From positions 24,702,187 through 24,766,186 of the forward strand of contig OX578284.1 of assembly GCA_951217055.1 (NCBI GenBank): a stretch of DNA of 64,000 nt, in the 5' to 3' direction. A program made the position numbers and the translations under genes. Shown here one piece after another: positions 9,946-22,400 of this stretch; position 1 is the stretch's first letter; each line of letters begins with the position of its first letter. Source of the stretch: Gerris lacustris (Eukaryota > Arthropoda > Insecta > Hemiptera > Gerridae). The notes beneath the pieces were generated by a model that saw nothing but the letters and a program-made list of their open reading frames with translations, had not been told where the DNA came from and did not search any database.

Positions 9946-11686
9946 TTTCAGCGAAGTTTACTAAAAATTCCACTTTATGAATGGGTAATAATATTAATAT
10001 TGATCGAAACGTTAGGAAATAAAGAAGTTTTTTCTGAAGTTAAAGCTCGATTTTTATCAAGTTATAAAACCATAAAAAATTAAATTTTTAATTATTTTTA
10101 TTAAAAATTAAATTTGTATGGATTTTTTGTCACATAATTTGAATGCATGAAAATTAAATTTACACTTTTCTTGTTGGATATTTGGTCAGCTTTACAATGA
10201 TACCAAAAAATTTGTTCTACCTTTTATACTTTTGGAGCAATAAGGGTTTTTTTGAGCAAAGGTATGCGACCTTAAAAATATCATAATATTTGACCTTGCG
10301 GGAAAACTGTTAAGATTTGACCCATGTATATTTGGCTTTTTTTGTAGGCCGACGTACGACAACCTACTTCATTTTTTTCACATATATCGCCAGTCACCCT
10401 GTATAGAGTCAAATATATATTTCATTAAAATTTTATAGCATTGCTATTAAAATTTTAAAAATTCAAATGCCTCTAGTGTTGATTTCTGACCTCCTAAGTA
10501 ATGTTAGAAAAAGTTATTGCCAGCTTAGTTGTATAGGTATAATTAATAATCTTGTAACTAGGATTCCTGCATATTAAGTTGGCAGTAGTTTGCCTATTGT
10601 GTAAGCCGGCTTAGCTTACACAATAGGAATTTTAGCTGATTCATCGACTGAGTATCTCTAAATGCGTTCCAACTTGCATTGTAATTTATCATTTCTGCTT
10701 TAGACTTCTATTGACAAATGGATTTGGTAGACATAGTGCATAACCTAAATATTGTGCACCATAGGTTTTGTTTGCAACAAAGCCAAAGATGGAAACAATA
10801 GGGCTATATCTAGTCTCTTAACTACAACTTGACGAAAATTTCAATGGAAAGTTTGCTACAAAGCAAGTGTCACTGCGGACATCTTTTGAAGAAACCTTGA
10901 AATGTCAAAGTTCTCCGAATTTCTATTCATTCTACAGGAAGGAATTTTACTGATTAATTGAGGTTAAATTTTGCCTCCTACTCATCTAAGTCCTTATCAA
11001 ATGTGTTATCAATAATAATTCGAAAATAATTTATTATATTTTGTACTAAAACTAGACAATACATTCTTTCTCTTCATGAAAAAGTGAGGTAACACTTTTT
11101 TTTGCTGTTCTCTGAAAATGTTCATATTAAATTTATAATATACCAAAGTAAAATTTTATGCTATTCGATTAACAATTTTAAAGTTTTACACTAATATCAA
11201 TATCGCTTAAACTTTCTTATTAACATTAACATTACCGTAGTTGTCAACTTCTTAACAGCCTCATTTTAGCCTTTGACAGATTTCGTAAGCTCTAATATTT
11301 TCGGAAGGGCACGAAATATCTAATCTATCATTTTATACATGTCTTTAGAAGGGCGCATACGAAATAAACGTGCTATATCTTAATCTTGTCAGATGATTCT
11401 TGAATATCCTTTATACACTTTCCGTTTATCTTGTTTATACTTTTTGTAAACGCGCTAAAGGGAAATATCCTGGGAGGTAACTTGATGGTTATGACAGATA
11501 TTGTTAAAGAAAATTAGATAGTATGACTAAAGTTTACATAGTGCTTAGGAAGGATGTAGCCACATGTGATGCTATAGAAACAAATTGCAATCAATGAATA
11601 GCTGATTTTGCTAATACCCTGTAAAGATAAATGTTTAACTATCAGAAGATGAAAATAATAATACAGAAAGAAACACTTCAATCAGA
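9946..11686. other. Gene-less AT-rich stretch
   Basis: No coding signal. At about 10270-10395 there is a segment ending TCGCCAGTCACCCTGTATAG, of the kind found at mariner-type element ends. Nothing else is recognised apart from the palindrome at 10593. Confidence 0.4.
10593..10627. repeat. 14-bp-arm palindrome
   Basis: Arms CCTATTGTGTAAGC (10593-10606) and GCTTACACAATAGG (10614-10627) are perfect complements around a 7-base loop. It may be a remnant of an inverted-repeat element. Confidence 0.7.
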
Positions 11687-11995
11687 CATGAGGGAACATC
11701 GTAGTTCTCTTGTTTGTTAATCTGTCAGTCGGTTTGCATGAGGGAACATCGTAGTTCTCTTGTTTGTTAATTTGTCAGTCGCTTTGCATGAGGGAACATT
11801 GTAGTTCTCTTGTCTGTTAATCTGTCAGTCGTTTTGCATGAGGGAACAATGTAGTACTCTTGTCTGTTAATCTGTCAGTCGGTTTACATGAGGGAACAAT
11901 GTAGTACTCTTGTTGTACTCTTGTCCGTTAATCTGTCAGTCGGTTTGCATGAGGGAATGAGGGAACATTGTAGTTCTCTTGTCTGTTAGTTTAAA
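11687..11995 (+). repeat. 50-bp minisatellite, about six copies
   Basis: The unit begins CATGAGGGAACATCGTAG and contains TTAATCTGTCAGTCGG. Copies start at 11687, 11737, 11787, 11837 and 11887, exactly 50 bases apart. The last copies carry a small internal duplication. Confidence 0.95.
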
Positions 11996-11999
11996 ACTA

Positions 12000-12899
12000 T
12001 ACTTTTTGATATTGGTACAATTTGAATAGAATGTCCATAGTTAGCCCAAATATGAACCCTTATAAATTCATGAGCACATTTCTTCCCTATCATGTAAAAA
12101 ACACACTATTTTTTTAGGAAACCCTAATATTTTTAAATTACATTATATGTACTAAAGTGACTATTCATCCAGTGATTGGACGCAAGGAAACTATGTGCCA
12201 CACTAATTGACCGACTTTTTATGTGAAGATCAGAATATAATATATCGGATCATATTCGTGTGTGTGTGTTTGTCTATTTTATTAATATAAACTTAGTGCT
12301 TTGTGTTATTATATAACCAAAATATTAATAATGAAATAAAATAATTAAAAAATAAAATAAAAAAAGTCATAAATCAGGCCCACTTGCGACTACGCAACCA
12401 CAGAATGATTCTGATTTGTCGAAATATTTTTAAGTAATGGAATAAAGAAATTGATGTTATATTATTAATATGTATTTCAATAACAGGAATGTATTGTATT
12501 ATTTATAATTTTGAATCTTCTGGCAATAAATGGGTATTTATTTATAATAAATGGGAATTTATTAGACCACATGATCACATGATTGATCTTTTAGATAAGG
12601 AATGCGAAAAATATACTACTCCCTTAACTAAGTTCTAGTTGAAGCTAAAAGCGAGTATTTAAACTACAAATTTAAAGTGAAAAGAAAGTTTAAAGGTAGC
12701 CTCTTGATCCTCCTCTTGTATAATTTAATCAGTTTACGGATATCATTTTGAAATAGATTTATTTATCTGTTCTTTTTCTTTTTCTTTTGGTTAACATATT
12801 TTTAAGTCATGTACATTTCTTATGCAATAAATCAATTATCTGTGTTCTCTAACGCTATTTTTTCCATATTAATCCAATAAACAAGCAAAGTATTTTTCG
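12000..12899. other. Gene-less AT-rich stretch
   Basis: It contains one fragment of the CCACACTAATT family (about 12165-12220) and AT-rich low-complexity sequence. No exon is recognised. Confidence 0.4.
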
Positions 12900-13145
12900 A
12901 TCATATGCTCCTTATTGTGTTTCAATAGCTTCATATCTTCAATAGCTTTAAGTGTGAATGCTAAATATGTACTTGCTTCTGCCAAATATGCTTCTTATTG
13001 CGTTTCAATAGCTTCATGTCTTCAATAGCTTTAAGTGTGAATGCTAAATATGTACTTGCTTCTGCCAAATATGCTTCTTATTGCGTTTCAATAGCTTCAT
13101 AGCTTCAATAGCTTTAGGTTTGAATGCCAAATATGCACTTTTGAA
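12900..13145 (+). repeat. 83-bp tandem repeat, three copies
   Basis: Units begin at about 12906, 12989 and 13072 with TGCTTCTTATTGCGTTTC and contain the AATAGCTTCAT motif twice. Copies are nearly identical, so the expansion is recent. Confidence 0.9.
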
Positions 13146-13282
13146 AATACCACTTATACATATCTTAAATCTAATTGTGATAGGAAATTAAGGTTTTTAA
13201 GGAATATAAATAAATTAAAAAAAGTCTTTGTTAAATAAAAAATCCACTAGATTTGTTTTTTGTATCCTTACAACTAATGGTA

Positions 13283-13288
13283 TTTATT
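13283..13288 (-). terminator. Polyadenylation signal of the modular cuticle gene
   Basis: AATAAA on the - strand lies 70 bases downstream of the TAA stop at 13358-13360. Confidence 0.6.
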
Positions 13289-13357
13289 CACAGGAGTCAG
13301 TTTTGGTACAACGAGGGGGATGTGATGTTTTTGTTGTGGAAAGGGGGAGGTAGCTTC

Positions 13358-13442
13358 TTAACCAAGATGAGACAGACCAAGGAGTCCATGATGGGCAAGG
13401 ACTACGTGGTTGTCGGGATCAGCGGCAGCGGTGGCGGCCAAA
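13358..13442 (-). CDS. Exon 14: C-terminal half of module 8 and stop
   Basis: After acceptor ..TTATGTTATAG it encodes TLAATAAADPDNHVVLAHHG and LLGLSHLG, then TAA. It keeps the LAATA start and a GLLGL trace but lacks KRS and the terminal AAVPL. The chain ends here, with a poly(A) signal shortly after. Confidence 0.8.
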
Positions 13443-16400
13443 CTATAACATAAGAAAGATGATATTAGTCATACAATTTACATGAAGGTGCTTTATTGGG
13501 TCTTGAATTTTAAACGAACATATCTATCATAGTTTGAAGATGATTTCTAGTTATATGTTGGAGAAAACATAACCAATCTGATATGCTTTTAGTTCCTGCA
13601 AGTTATCCTTTTCTGCATCAACTTATTGAATAAGATGTGAGGTAGACGTGAAATTTGACAACTATCTTAGCATTTTCTAACGAATTTAAATTTCGGTAAA
13701 TTTTTCTTTTATTTTTTTATATTTAGAGTGGTAACTCTTCACTTCAAGATAGTATGTTTAAATATTTATTAAGATAAGTTATAATTGTCAAGAAATTGAA
13801 ACTTACGTAGCCCTCTGGACGACCTGAGCGTTAGCGTGAGCGACCTTGGCAGCAGTTACTTCGGGGGTGTCATAACCACCATAAGCGGCAGCAGAAGGTC
13901 CAACCCAGGTAGTTCCTACAATACCGTGTCCAGCAACTGTAATAATAACAAATATATTAAACATCTTGATAATATCTACTGCCTATTTCTATAACATTTA
14001 CTGCTGTCGTTAAGCATTTGATTTATTGGATGATTGGATAGGATATATGTAATTTAATCCGATGAATGATTTAATACTCTAATAAAATATAAGATAAATA
14101 ATTATTAGTTAAATAACTGCAGTTTAACTTATCGGAAACCCAGAACTTAATGCAATGAGAGTGCGATATATCTTAGAGCATTACGTCTTTTACCCACTAA
14201 ATCATTCGAGAAGAGAATCTATGCCGGAAAGTCTAAAATTCAATCTTCCGCAACATTAAACTTTGGAATATTGCTCTGAGAGAGCCAGAGGTAGAAGAGA
14301 ATTCCACTAAGAGTTTATCCCTTTTCCCAACACAAAGGTTTAATAATAATACCCGAAGAAACCCGAATAGAAACGAGGAAGATGCCATGTCATTTGAGTC
14401 GAAGTTTGTCTCGGAAGTTTGAGTGCGGTAACTCAATATTAGAAGTTATTTTGATAGATGACAAACTTCTTAAGATTTATTACAGTGTAATCTTACAGAT
14501 GATATCGCTTTCTGATTGTAATATTAATCGGTTATTGATCGATTATTTACATCCTCTTGCTTATTACAATAATAACTTTAAAGTTTTTCATTTACTTAAT
14601 AACTTTTTAATTGTATTATTATTACTAATATTCTGTTATTAAAAATTAGTTCATAATAAATTTAATACTTACGGTAGGGTACAGCGGCAAGGCTCCTCTT
14701 TCCAAGCCAGTGACCATGAGCCAAGACACCGTGGTTAACAGCGGTAGCGGCAAGGCTGTGGAAAAAAAAAATATATATGAAAAAAATCGGTACTTCTTTA
14801 GATTGTTACTACCCTATGTTTTATTAGAATATAAATGACTTTGACTCAATAACTACTACGACAAATGGATGTATTGACCAATATACTTTGGGACAAAGGG
14901 ATATCACTTTTCTTCTTTAAGGGGAGTAACACTCTAAAGAAGAACATTCCGTATACCTTCTTTAGATTGTTACTCCCCTCTGTTTTTTTTATAATGGGGA
15001 GAAACAATCTAAAGAAGTGACAAACTATCTTTGAGACATTTATGTAAAATACATTTTTTATTTTAGAAAAAAATCGTGTTTTTCTGTTGAATGATTTTCA
15101 AAGAGTGATTTTTCATCGCTAAATCTTTTCATTTTTTAAAATTTGGTGAGTCGGATTTTAAAGTTGTTCTTTTTGTACGATGACATGGAGGAGAAAAAAG
15201 GAGATTTAAAGACTACCTATAAGTCTAAGGATGTAAAGCTTTGTCGTTTTTCACGGTAGAGATGGAAATTATACAACAAAAAAACCAACTAGGATGGTAG
15301 CAAGGAAAGAAATGAGACATACGAAAATATCGAAAAATAATTGAGACAAATATCACATCAATAATGACCCAATATCTCACGCCAATATTCTCAATATTAT
15401 CACGTTTTACATGAACAAGTCACTTTTTTGATTCTTCATTTGTCAGTTTCAAAAATGTTTATATAAATGTGAGGAAGTTAAATTTATTGTTTTTTTAGAA
15501 AAATGAAATGAACATTTTTTTACTGATGATTGAATCGTTTTATAATCTGTATTTTATTTAAAATGATTTATTTTTAGATAAATATATTGCCAATAGTTGT
15601 GACTTTATAGATAGTTTTTAATAGTTATTGAAGGAATGGGCAAAATATCATTTAGAAGTAGATTGTAATTGTAATTTAGTTAAAAGATATATTGGATTAT
15701 TATTAAAAAACATTTTACCTATAAACACTTAAAATTATTTGAAACGTATTTTAACATACAACGATAAAAAACAAATGTCTTTTATTATATCATACATGAA
15801 ACTTTATCATTTGTAAACACTGGAAATAAAAATGGAAGAATTTATAGTATGTATAAAACACGACTTCTAACTATAACATACATAACTTATAAAAAATAAA
15901 TTAAAAAAAACTACATAAAATCCATTAAAATCAAGTAATTTTTATATCGTAGTGTAAAAATATAAAAAGCACTATTATTTCTCTCTTGTTTCTCTTGCTT
16001 TGCTCTCTCTAAAGGGTACTTTAATAGATTCCTTCCCGATAATATATTATACTAGTTTTGTTTTAGGGTAACCATTATCTTTAGATATAAAATACATTTT
16101 TTTCAGATGTTCAATTTGCGTTGCTTTTAATAAAATTTAAAATTTTATACGGACAACGAATCTATTAATAACGATATCATTAGATTCGGATAATATTTCG
16201 AGTAGATTTATTACATTTTCATTTTTTAATATGAAAAAGTGATATTAAAGAAATCACTTAAGTTTTTAGTATTAAATAAGATTTTAAATTTATGTTTTGA
16301 ATTATTTTCTTTTGTTTTTATTTCTTGCTATTTTCTCTAGTAGTTTTTTAGTAATGTTAAGTTTAAATTAAATGTTTAAAAAGTTTTAAAAGCTATAAAT

Positions 16401-19400
16401 TAAATCAAGAAGATAACTTAAATAAACTTAAGTAAGAACAATATTGAAGAAGGGTTCTACAGAGGTTTCCCTTCTCCACCAGGTAACAGATTGATCCTAC
16501 ATAGAGAATCCTTTTAGCAATTCAAATCAGTGTTGTGAAAACTAAAGCAGTTCTACTAACTTAACGCAGGGAACACATTCACTAAACCCTCCTTTGTATA
16601 ATTTTGAAACTCTTTTAGGGCTGTTGGACTGCTTACTTTATAGTCTAAAGTTTATTTAAATATATCTTTTCTTAAAGTTTGTTTACTTCTAAGTTATGTT
16701 GTTTAAAACAAAACAAAAGAAAATCAACAATTTTTTTTAATTAAGTTTATTTTTTTCATTTATTAGCTTAAATCAAATAATTTATCAAAGTCATTTCAAT
16801 AATCTTTGTTTCTAATGTTTATTATTTAACCATTAATAAAACGAAAAGTGAAATCGCTTCCAAAAGAATAGTACATTAAACGTTTAGTACGGAAAGTAGC
16901 ATTTGCATGCGAGTATGGAGTTTGCACCCGAGCGATAGCGAGGGTAGTAAAACCACACAAGCAAAGCAAAATGCAGTTTTTGCACGAATTGCGTATCGTA
17001 CTTTATCTACGATTGTTGAATTTTAATAATAAATACAGAAAAAAACAGTTACTTTAATTGAACAAACAGCAAATTAGTTTTTTTAAATGTAAACAAACAC
17101 GCTAATCGTGCGATAAGGGGAAGAATTCTTGTTTATTTCCGCACTGGTGAGGAAATAAAGAAGAATTATGAAACACGCATGCGCAATGAATACAACTACC
17201 ACAATAATCACTTTCTACGCATCTATACAGAGAGAAAATGTTTATATTTATTATCAATCGTAGATAAAGAAAACGAACAGTAAGGAGAAGCCATAATGGG
17301 GGATTATAACAAAAAAACTATTAGCGATGAAATAAGAAAGAAAAAAAATGTATAAGAAAAGTTTTATGAGACTACTTCTTAATTGACTAATTTATTTTTA
17401 ATCTATTTTAGTTGAGGTGGAAAAATAAGAAAATTACTTTACTTTTAAAAAAGTATTTTCTTTTCTTTCCGTTCTAAATTAAATTGCCTAAAGATTGCAG
17501 AAAAAATTCCTAAGGGTAAACGGTAAATTACAATAATGGTTACAAAGAGGGTAGAGTAGTAGAACAGTTACACTGTAAGTTGTAAAATAAACGGGACCTT
17601 GTTCAATGAATAATTAATAAAGGTCTTCGGAACTAGAGGATAAGATTTATGTTTATCAAATTACAAAAGCAAAGTTGGAAAAAAGTAATCGAATAATCCT
17701 ATATAAATAGTAAAGAAATATCATGTTTATCTTTAATTAAAAAAGTGATTAATTTTTTAATATTTGAGCTTCTGTTTGAAATAATAAAAAAAAATAAATA
17801 TAACTTACGTAGCCCTCTGGGCGACTTGAGCGTTAGCGTGAGCGACCTTAGCGGCGGTAACTTCGGGGGTGTCATAACCACCATAAGCGGCAGCAGAGGG
17901 AGCGAGCCAGTGAGCTCCAGCAACTGGAATTATAAAAGAAAATTATATAATTTAGAATGTAGAGAGTTCAAAATTATCTAAGGTGTCACTCAAGGCAATA
18001 CGAACAGACTAGTTCTATTTCTAATGTTTTTTTTTTTTGACGTATATTAATAAAAATAATCTATGGCACAACAGCCCATGAAAGAAGTTATGCTACAATT
18101 TACAGCCTAAAACACGGGGGTTAACGAGTCGTTTTATCAGCCGTATAATCCAAGCGAAACGAATTGGTTTCATTAGAAATAGTAAAAATGTAATTTTCAA
18201 AATTTAAATGTAAAATTGTTATAACACTTGTATATATGAGGAATATAAGAAATGAGAGTAAGATATTATATAGACAACTGCATTTGAGAGCGAGTATTAA
18301 AAGTATTTTACAATTATGTAGAATAACTGTAGAATTATGTATGATTTGTATTGTAACAAAGGCATGTTATTTTAAAAAAATATACATAAAATGATAAAGT
18401 AATCTACAGGAATAATTAATTTTAGTTGGAGTAAAACCGCATGTATTCATATAAATGGCTATATCATAATATTCGTGTTTAATTGTTCGAAAATTTATAT
18501 ATGACAAATTATTTAATAATATTGCTTGTGTATAGTCAATGCAGTGTGAAAATCAATTACGAATACTGAGTATATGGCTAGAGTACAAGCCATATATTCT
18601 TTAGATATAAATTGCTGATTTATTATAATATTCATTTGATAAAAGGCAGATATGGTAAATTGTGAATTCGTTAGATAGCATAAGAATTTGACATTTATAT
18701 TTCTATGGAACAATATAATATTAAATCATTTTATTACCGAGGGGTACGGCGGCAAGGGACCTCTTCTTAAGGACGTGTCCAAGGAGTCCGTGTCCAACGA
18801 GTCCGTGTCCAAGAAGACCGTGTCCAACAACGACACCGTGGTTGGCAGCGGCTTCAGTGGCTACAGCAGCGCGCTGAGCTACCTGGTATTGAGCGTGAGC
18901 GATTTTGGCGGAAGTTACTTCGGGGGTGTCATAACCACCATAGTGGGCAGCAAGGGGAGCGTGCCAAGCGGAGACTGGAATTATACAAAAAGAATTATTA
19001 AATACATTACATTCTAAAGTTAAAATAACATAATTTTAATTATGAATAAGAAATATTATTTATTAGTATAAAGTTAGTTGTTAATTACCAAGAGGGACAG
19101 CAGCGAGACTCCTCTTTCCGATAAGGTGACCATGAGCCCAGGCACCGTGGTTAGCGGCGGCTTCAGTAGCGACGGCAGCGCGTTGAGCGACCTGGTATTG
19201 AGCGTGAGCGATTTTAGCGGAAGTTACTTCGGGGGTGTCATAACCACCATAAGCGGCGGCAGTGGGAGCGAGCCAGTGAGCGGCGAGGGGTGCGTGCCAA
19301 GCGGAAGCTAAAGTTGGAGAAATATATTATGGTTAACTTAAATAAAAATTATTGTTTTATGATAATAAAACTATAACAATTAGATGATCGAATTATGGTT

Positions 19401-22400
19401 GTTAATATGACAACACTCTTAAGAATTATGTATTCAAATGCTTAAATAATTTGGCTCATAGCAACCTTTGAAAAAATTAATGTAATTCACTGAATGATGT
19501 AACACCTAATGACATTTTGTTTTCAAGAATTAAAATGCATTATCTTATAAATAAATAATAAGTAATTCACTTTAGTATAATTCAACTAATTACCAAGGGG
19601 AAGAGCAGCGATGCTCCTCTTTCCAATAAGGTGACCATGAGCCCAGACACCGTGGTTAGCGGCGGCTTCAGTGGCGACGGCAGCGCGTTGAGCGATCTGG
19701 TATTGAGCGTGAGCGATTTTAGCGGAAGTTACTTCGGGGGTGTCATAACCACCATAGGCGGCAGCAGAGGGAGCGAGCCAGTGAGCTCCAGCAACTGAAA
19801 TAAGATTGAAGAAAATTGTAAGTTGGGATTATATATTTAAAAAAAAAAAATCACAGGGTAGTACTTGCAATCAAGTAATTTTTAGGGTTTCGTAGATTAT
19901 TAAGCATTTACGTAATTAAATTCTGAAATGACATTTTATTAGTTACCCATCGTGTCCTATATGAAAGTAAATAACTACAGACAGGACGTAGAGTAAAGGT
20001 CCCAGGTTTACACTCGGCATAAAGGTTTCGAGGATGGTCTACGAAACCTTAAAAGAAGAGTAAAGCTATTTCTTATAACTTCAATCAGAGTAAAAATGTT
20101 ATCCTATTGAGTGTTTAGACAAATATACCAACAAATTTTTAGCATTTCTAACAATGACTAATGAATAAGTATTGTAGAAAAATAAATTAATAGAAGATAC
20201 TAACCGAGGGGTACAGCGGCAAGAGACCTCTTCTTAAGGACGTGTCCAAGGAGACCGTGTCCAAGGAGTCCGTGTCCAACAACGACACCGTGGTTGGCGG
20301 CAGCTTCAGTGGCGACACTGTAAACGATAATGTGTCACATTATAAAACAATGCATAAAGCAAAGAAAAATCATAAACACATAGAGGAATCTTATAAAAGT
20401 GTAAAATTGTTTGACATTTTATATTTGACGATGTTGGCTAGAATAGAAGTGAGTAATATCACGGGTGATATAATTTTATTGAATGATTATAAGTTTTATA
20501 TTATAATAGATTCTTTAAAATATCGTTTTTAATATAACAATAAAATGACATTAGTTTAGTTAAAAATTAAATCTAAAAAAATGAGATAATATTTATGAAA
20601 AGTGTTGTAGATCAGCTCTTTTCTGTTAACAAGAGAGCAAAAAAACAGGTATTATTTTTTATACTAAGCTGAAACTTGTGTAAAAAAGAAAGAGTCAAGG
20701 TTTTAATGAGGCTTTGCGAAGAAAAGACTAACACAAAAATGAGGAGTAAAAACGTGAGAAAAAAAGAATACAGGAGAAAGTAAAAATAGCACAAGTGAGT
20801 ACAAACTTACTAATGAGATGTTGGGAAATGTTAACTGATTTTTCGTCTCTATTTTCTTATGTAGTAGATAAAGATAAACATAACCACTTTTCATTAATTA
20901 AGATAAAGGAATACTTTCTCTTTATTAAAAGGTGTGTAGAGTTAACTTCTATTTAGCACATAAGGAATATTATAGATTAAATAATTAAAAACTTGATCTT
21001 TTATATCCAAAGTTTGGAAAATTAATTTATGATTATATAATAATACATTTTTTTTAGGACTAATTGAAATGTTTCAATAAATAATTTAAATAAAAAAAAT
21101 AAAAATAATAATAAAGGGTACTTACGCAGCACGTTGAGCGACCTGGTATTGGGCATGAGCGATCTTAGCTGAGGTTACTTCGGGAGTGTCATAACCACCA
21201 TAGTGGGCGGCGAGGGGAGCGTGCCAAGCGGAGACTAAAAGACAAAAAGAAATTATTAAAATAAAGAACTGTATTACATTAATAAAATGAAATAATATTC
21301 AAATTTATTAAGATTAAATATTTAAAAATATGATATTTAGTCGATAATTACCAAGAGGGACGGCAGCGATGCTCCTCTTTCCAATAAGGTGACCATGAGC
21401 CCAGGCACCGTGGTTAGCGGCGGCTTCAGTAGCGACGGCAGCGCGTTGAGCGACCTGGTATTGAGCGTGAGCGATTTTAGCGGAAGTTACTTCGGGAGTG
21501 TCATAACCACCATAGGCAGCAGCAGAGGGAGCGAGCCAGTGAGCGGCGAGGGGTGCGTGCCAAGCGGAAGCTAAAGTTGGAAAAATATATTTTGGTTAAC
21601 TTTCAAAAAAAGTTATTGTTTTTGATAATTAAACTGAAGAAATTTGGTTATCGGTTTATGCGGTTTTTAGTAATAAATATGACAACTCTCTTAAAAATTA
21701 TGTATTCAAATGCTCAAATAATCTGGCTCAAAGCTACGTTTGAAAAACTTGATGTAATTCACTAAATGACGTAATAATTGATGACATTTGTGTTTTACAG
21801 AATTAAAATGCATCATCTAATAAATAAATAATAAGTAATCCAATTTAATATAATGCGACTAATTACCAAGGGGAAGAGCAGCGATGCTCCTCTTTCCAAT
21901 AAGGTGACCATGAGCCCAGACACCGTGGTTAGCGGCGGCTTCAGTGGCGACGGCAGCGCGTTGAGCGACCTGGTATTGAGCGTGAGCGATTTTAGCGGAA
22001 GTTACTTCGGGGGTGTCATAACCACCATAAGCGGCAGCAGAGGGAGCGAGCCAGTGAGAGGCGAGGGGTGCGTGCCAAGCGGAAGCTAAAGTAGAAAAAA
22101 AAAATATTATGGTTGATTTGAACAAAAATTATTGTTTGGTGACAATTAAACTATAACAATTTGATGATTTGTTTATGGAGTTCAATTTGGACATCAAATT
22201 ATTAAGCCCTTAATGTATTATTGATTTCAAATATGAATGGTCTTATTAGATTTGGATTTAGTTTTTAGGGTATGATAATAGAACAGTTCCCTGACGTCTG
22301 GAACAGATTTCTGTCCTGGTTTTTTCTAAATTTGGAGACAAAAAATTTAGTTTTCAGTGATCTTAATGTTACCTTCGACAGCTCGGAAGTAAAATAAATC

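Larger units (their letters stand above)
14756..17808 (-). other. Intron 11 of the modular gene (3.05 kb)
   Basis: The longest intron. It contains MITE family A (14789-15021), dispersed repeat C (16865-17022) and otherwise AT-rich sequence. No further module exon was found, which agrees with the phase match of exons 11 and 12. Confidence 0.6.

Noticed and set aside
11687..13145. Regularly spaced repeats considered as a CRISPR-like array
   Set aside because: Units are contiguous minisatellite copies without unique spacers, in a eukaryotic genome.
20612..20894. Two overlapping - strand open frames with hydrophobic sequence
   Set aside because: They lie inside intron 6 of the modular cuticle gene. 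AT-rich sequence gives Phe/Leu/Ser-rich chance frames.
18688..22089. Open frames on the + strand with GSGFSGYSSALSYLVLSVSD-like sequences
   Set aside because: All lie exactly opposite the - strand module exons and repeat because the modules repeat. The - strand reading gives splice sites, motifs and continuous phase.
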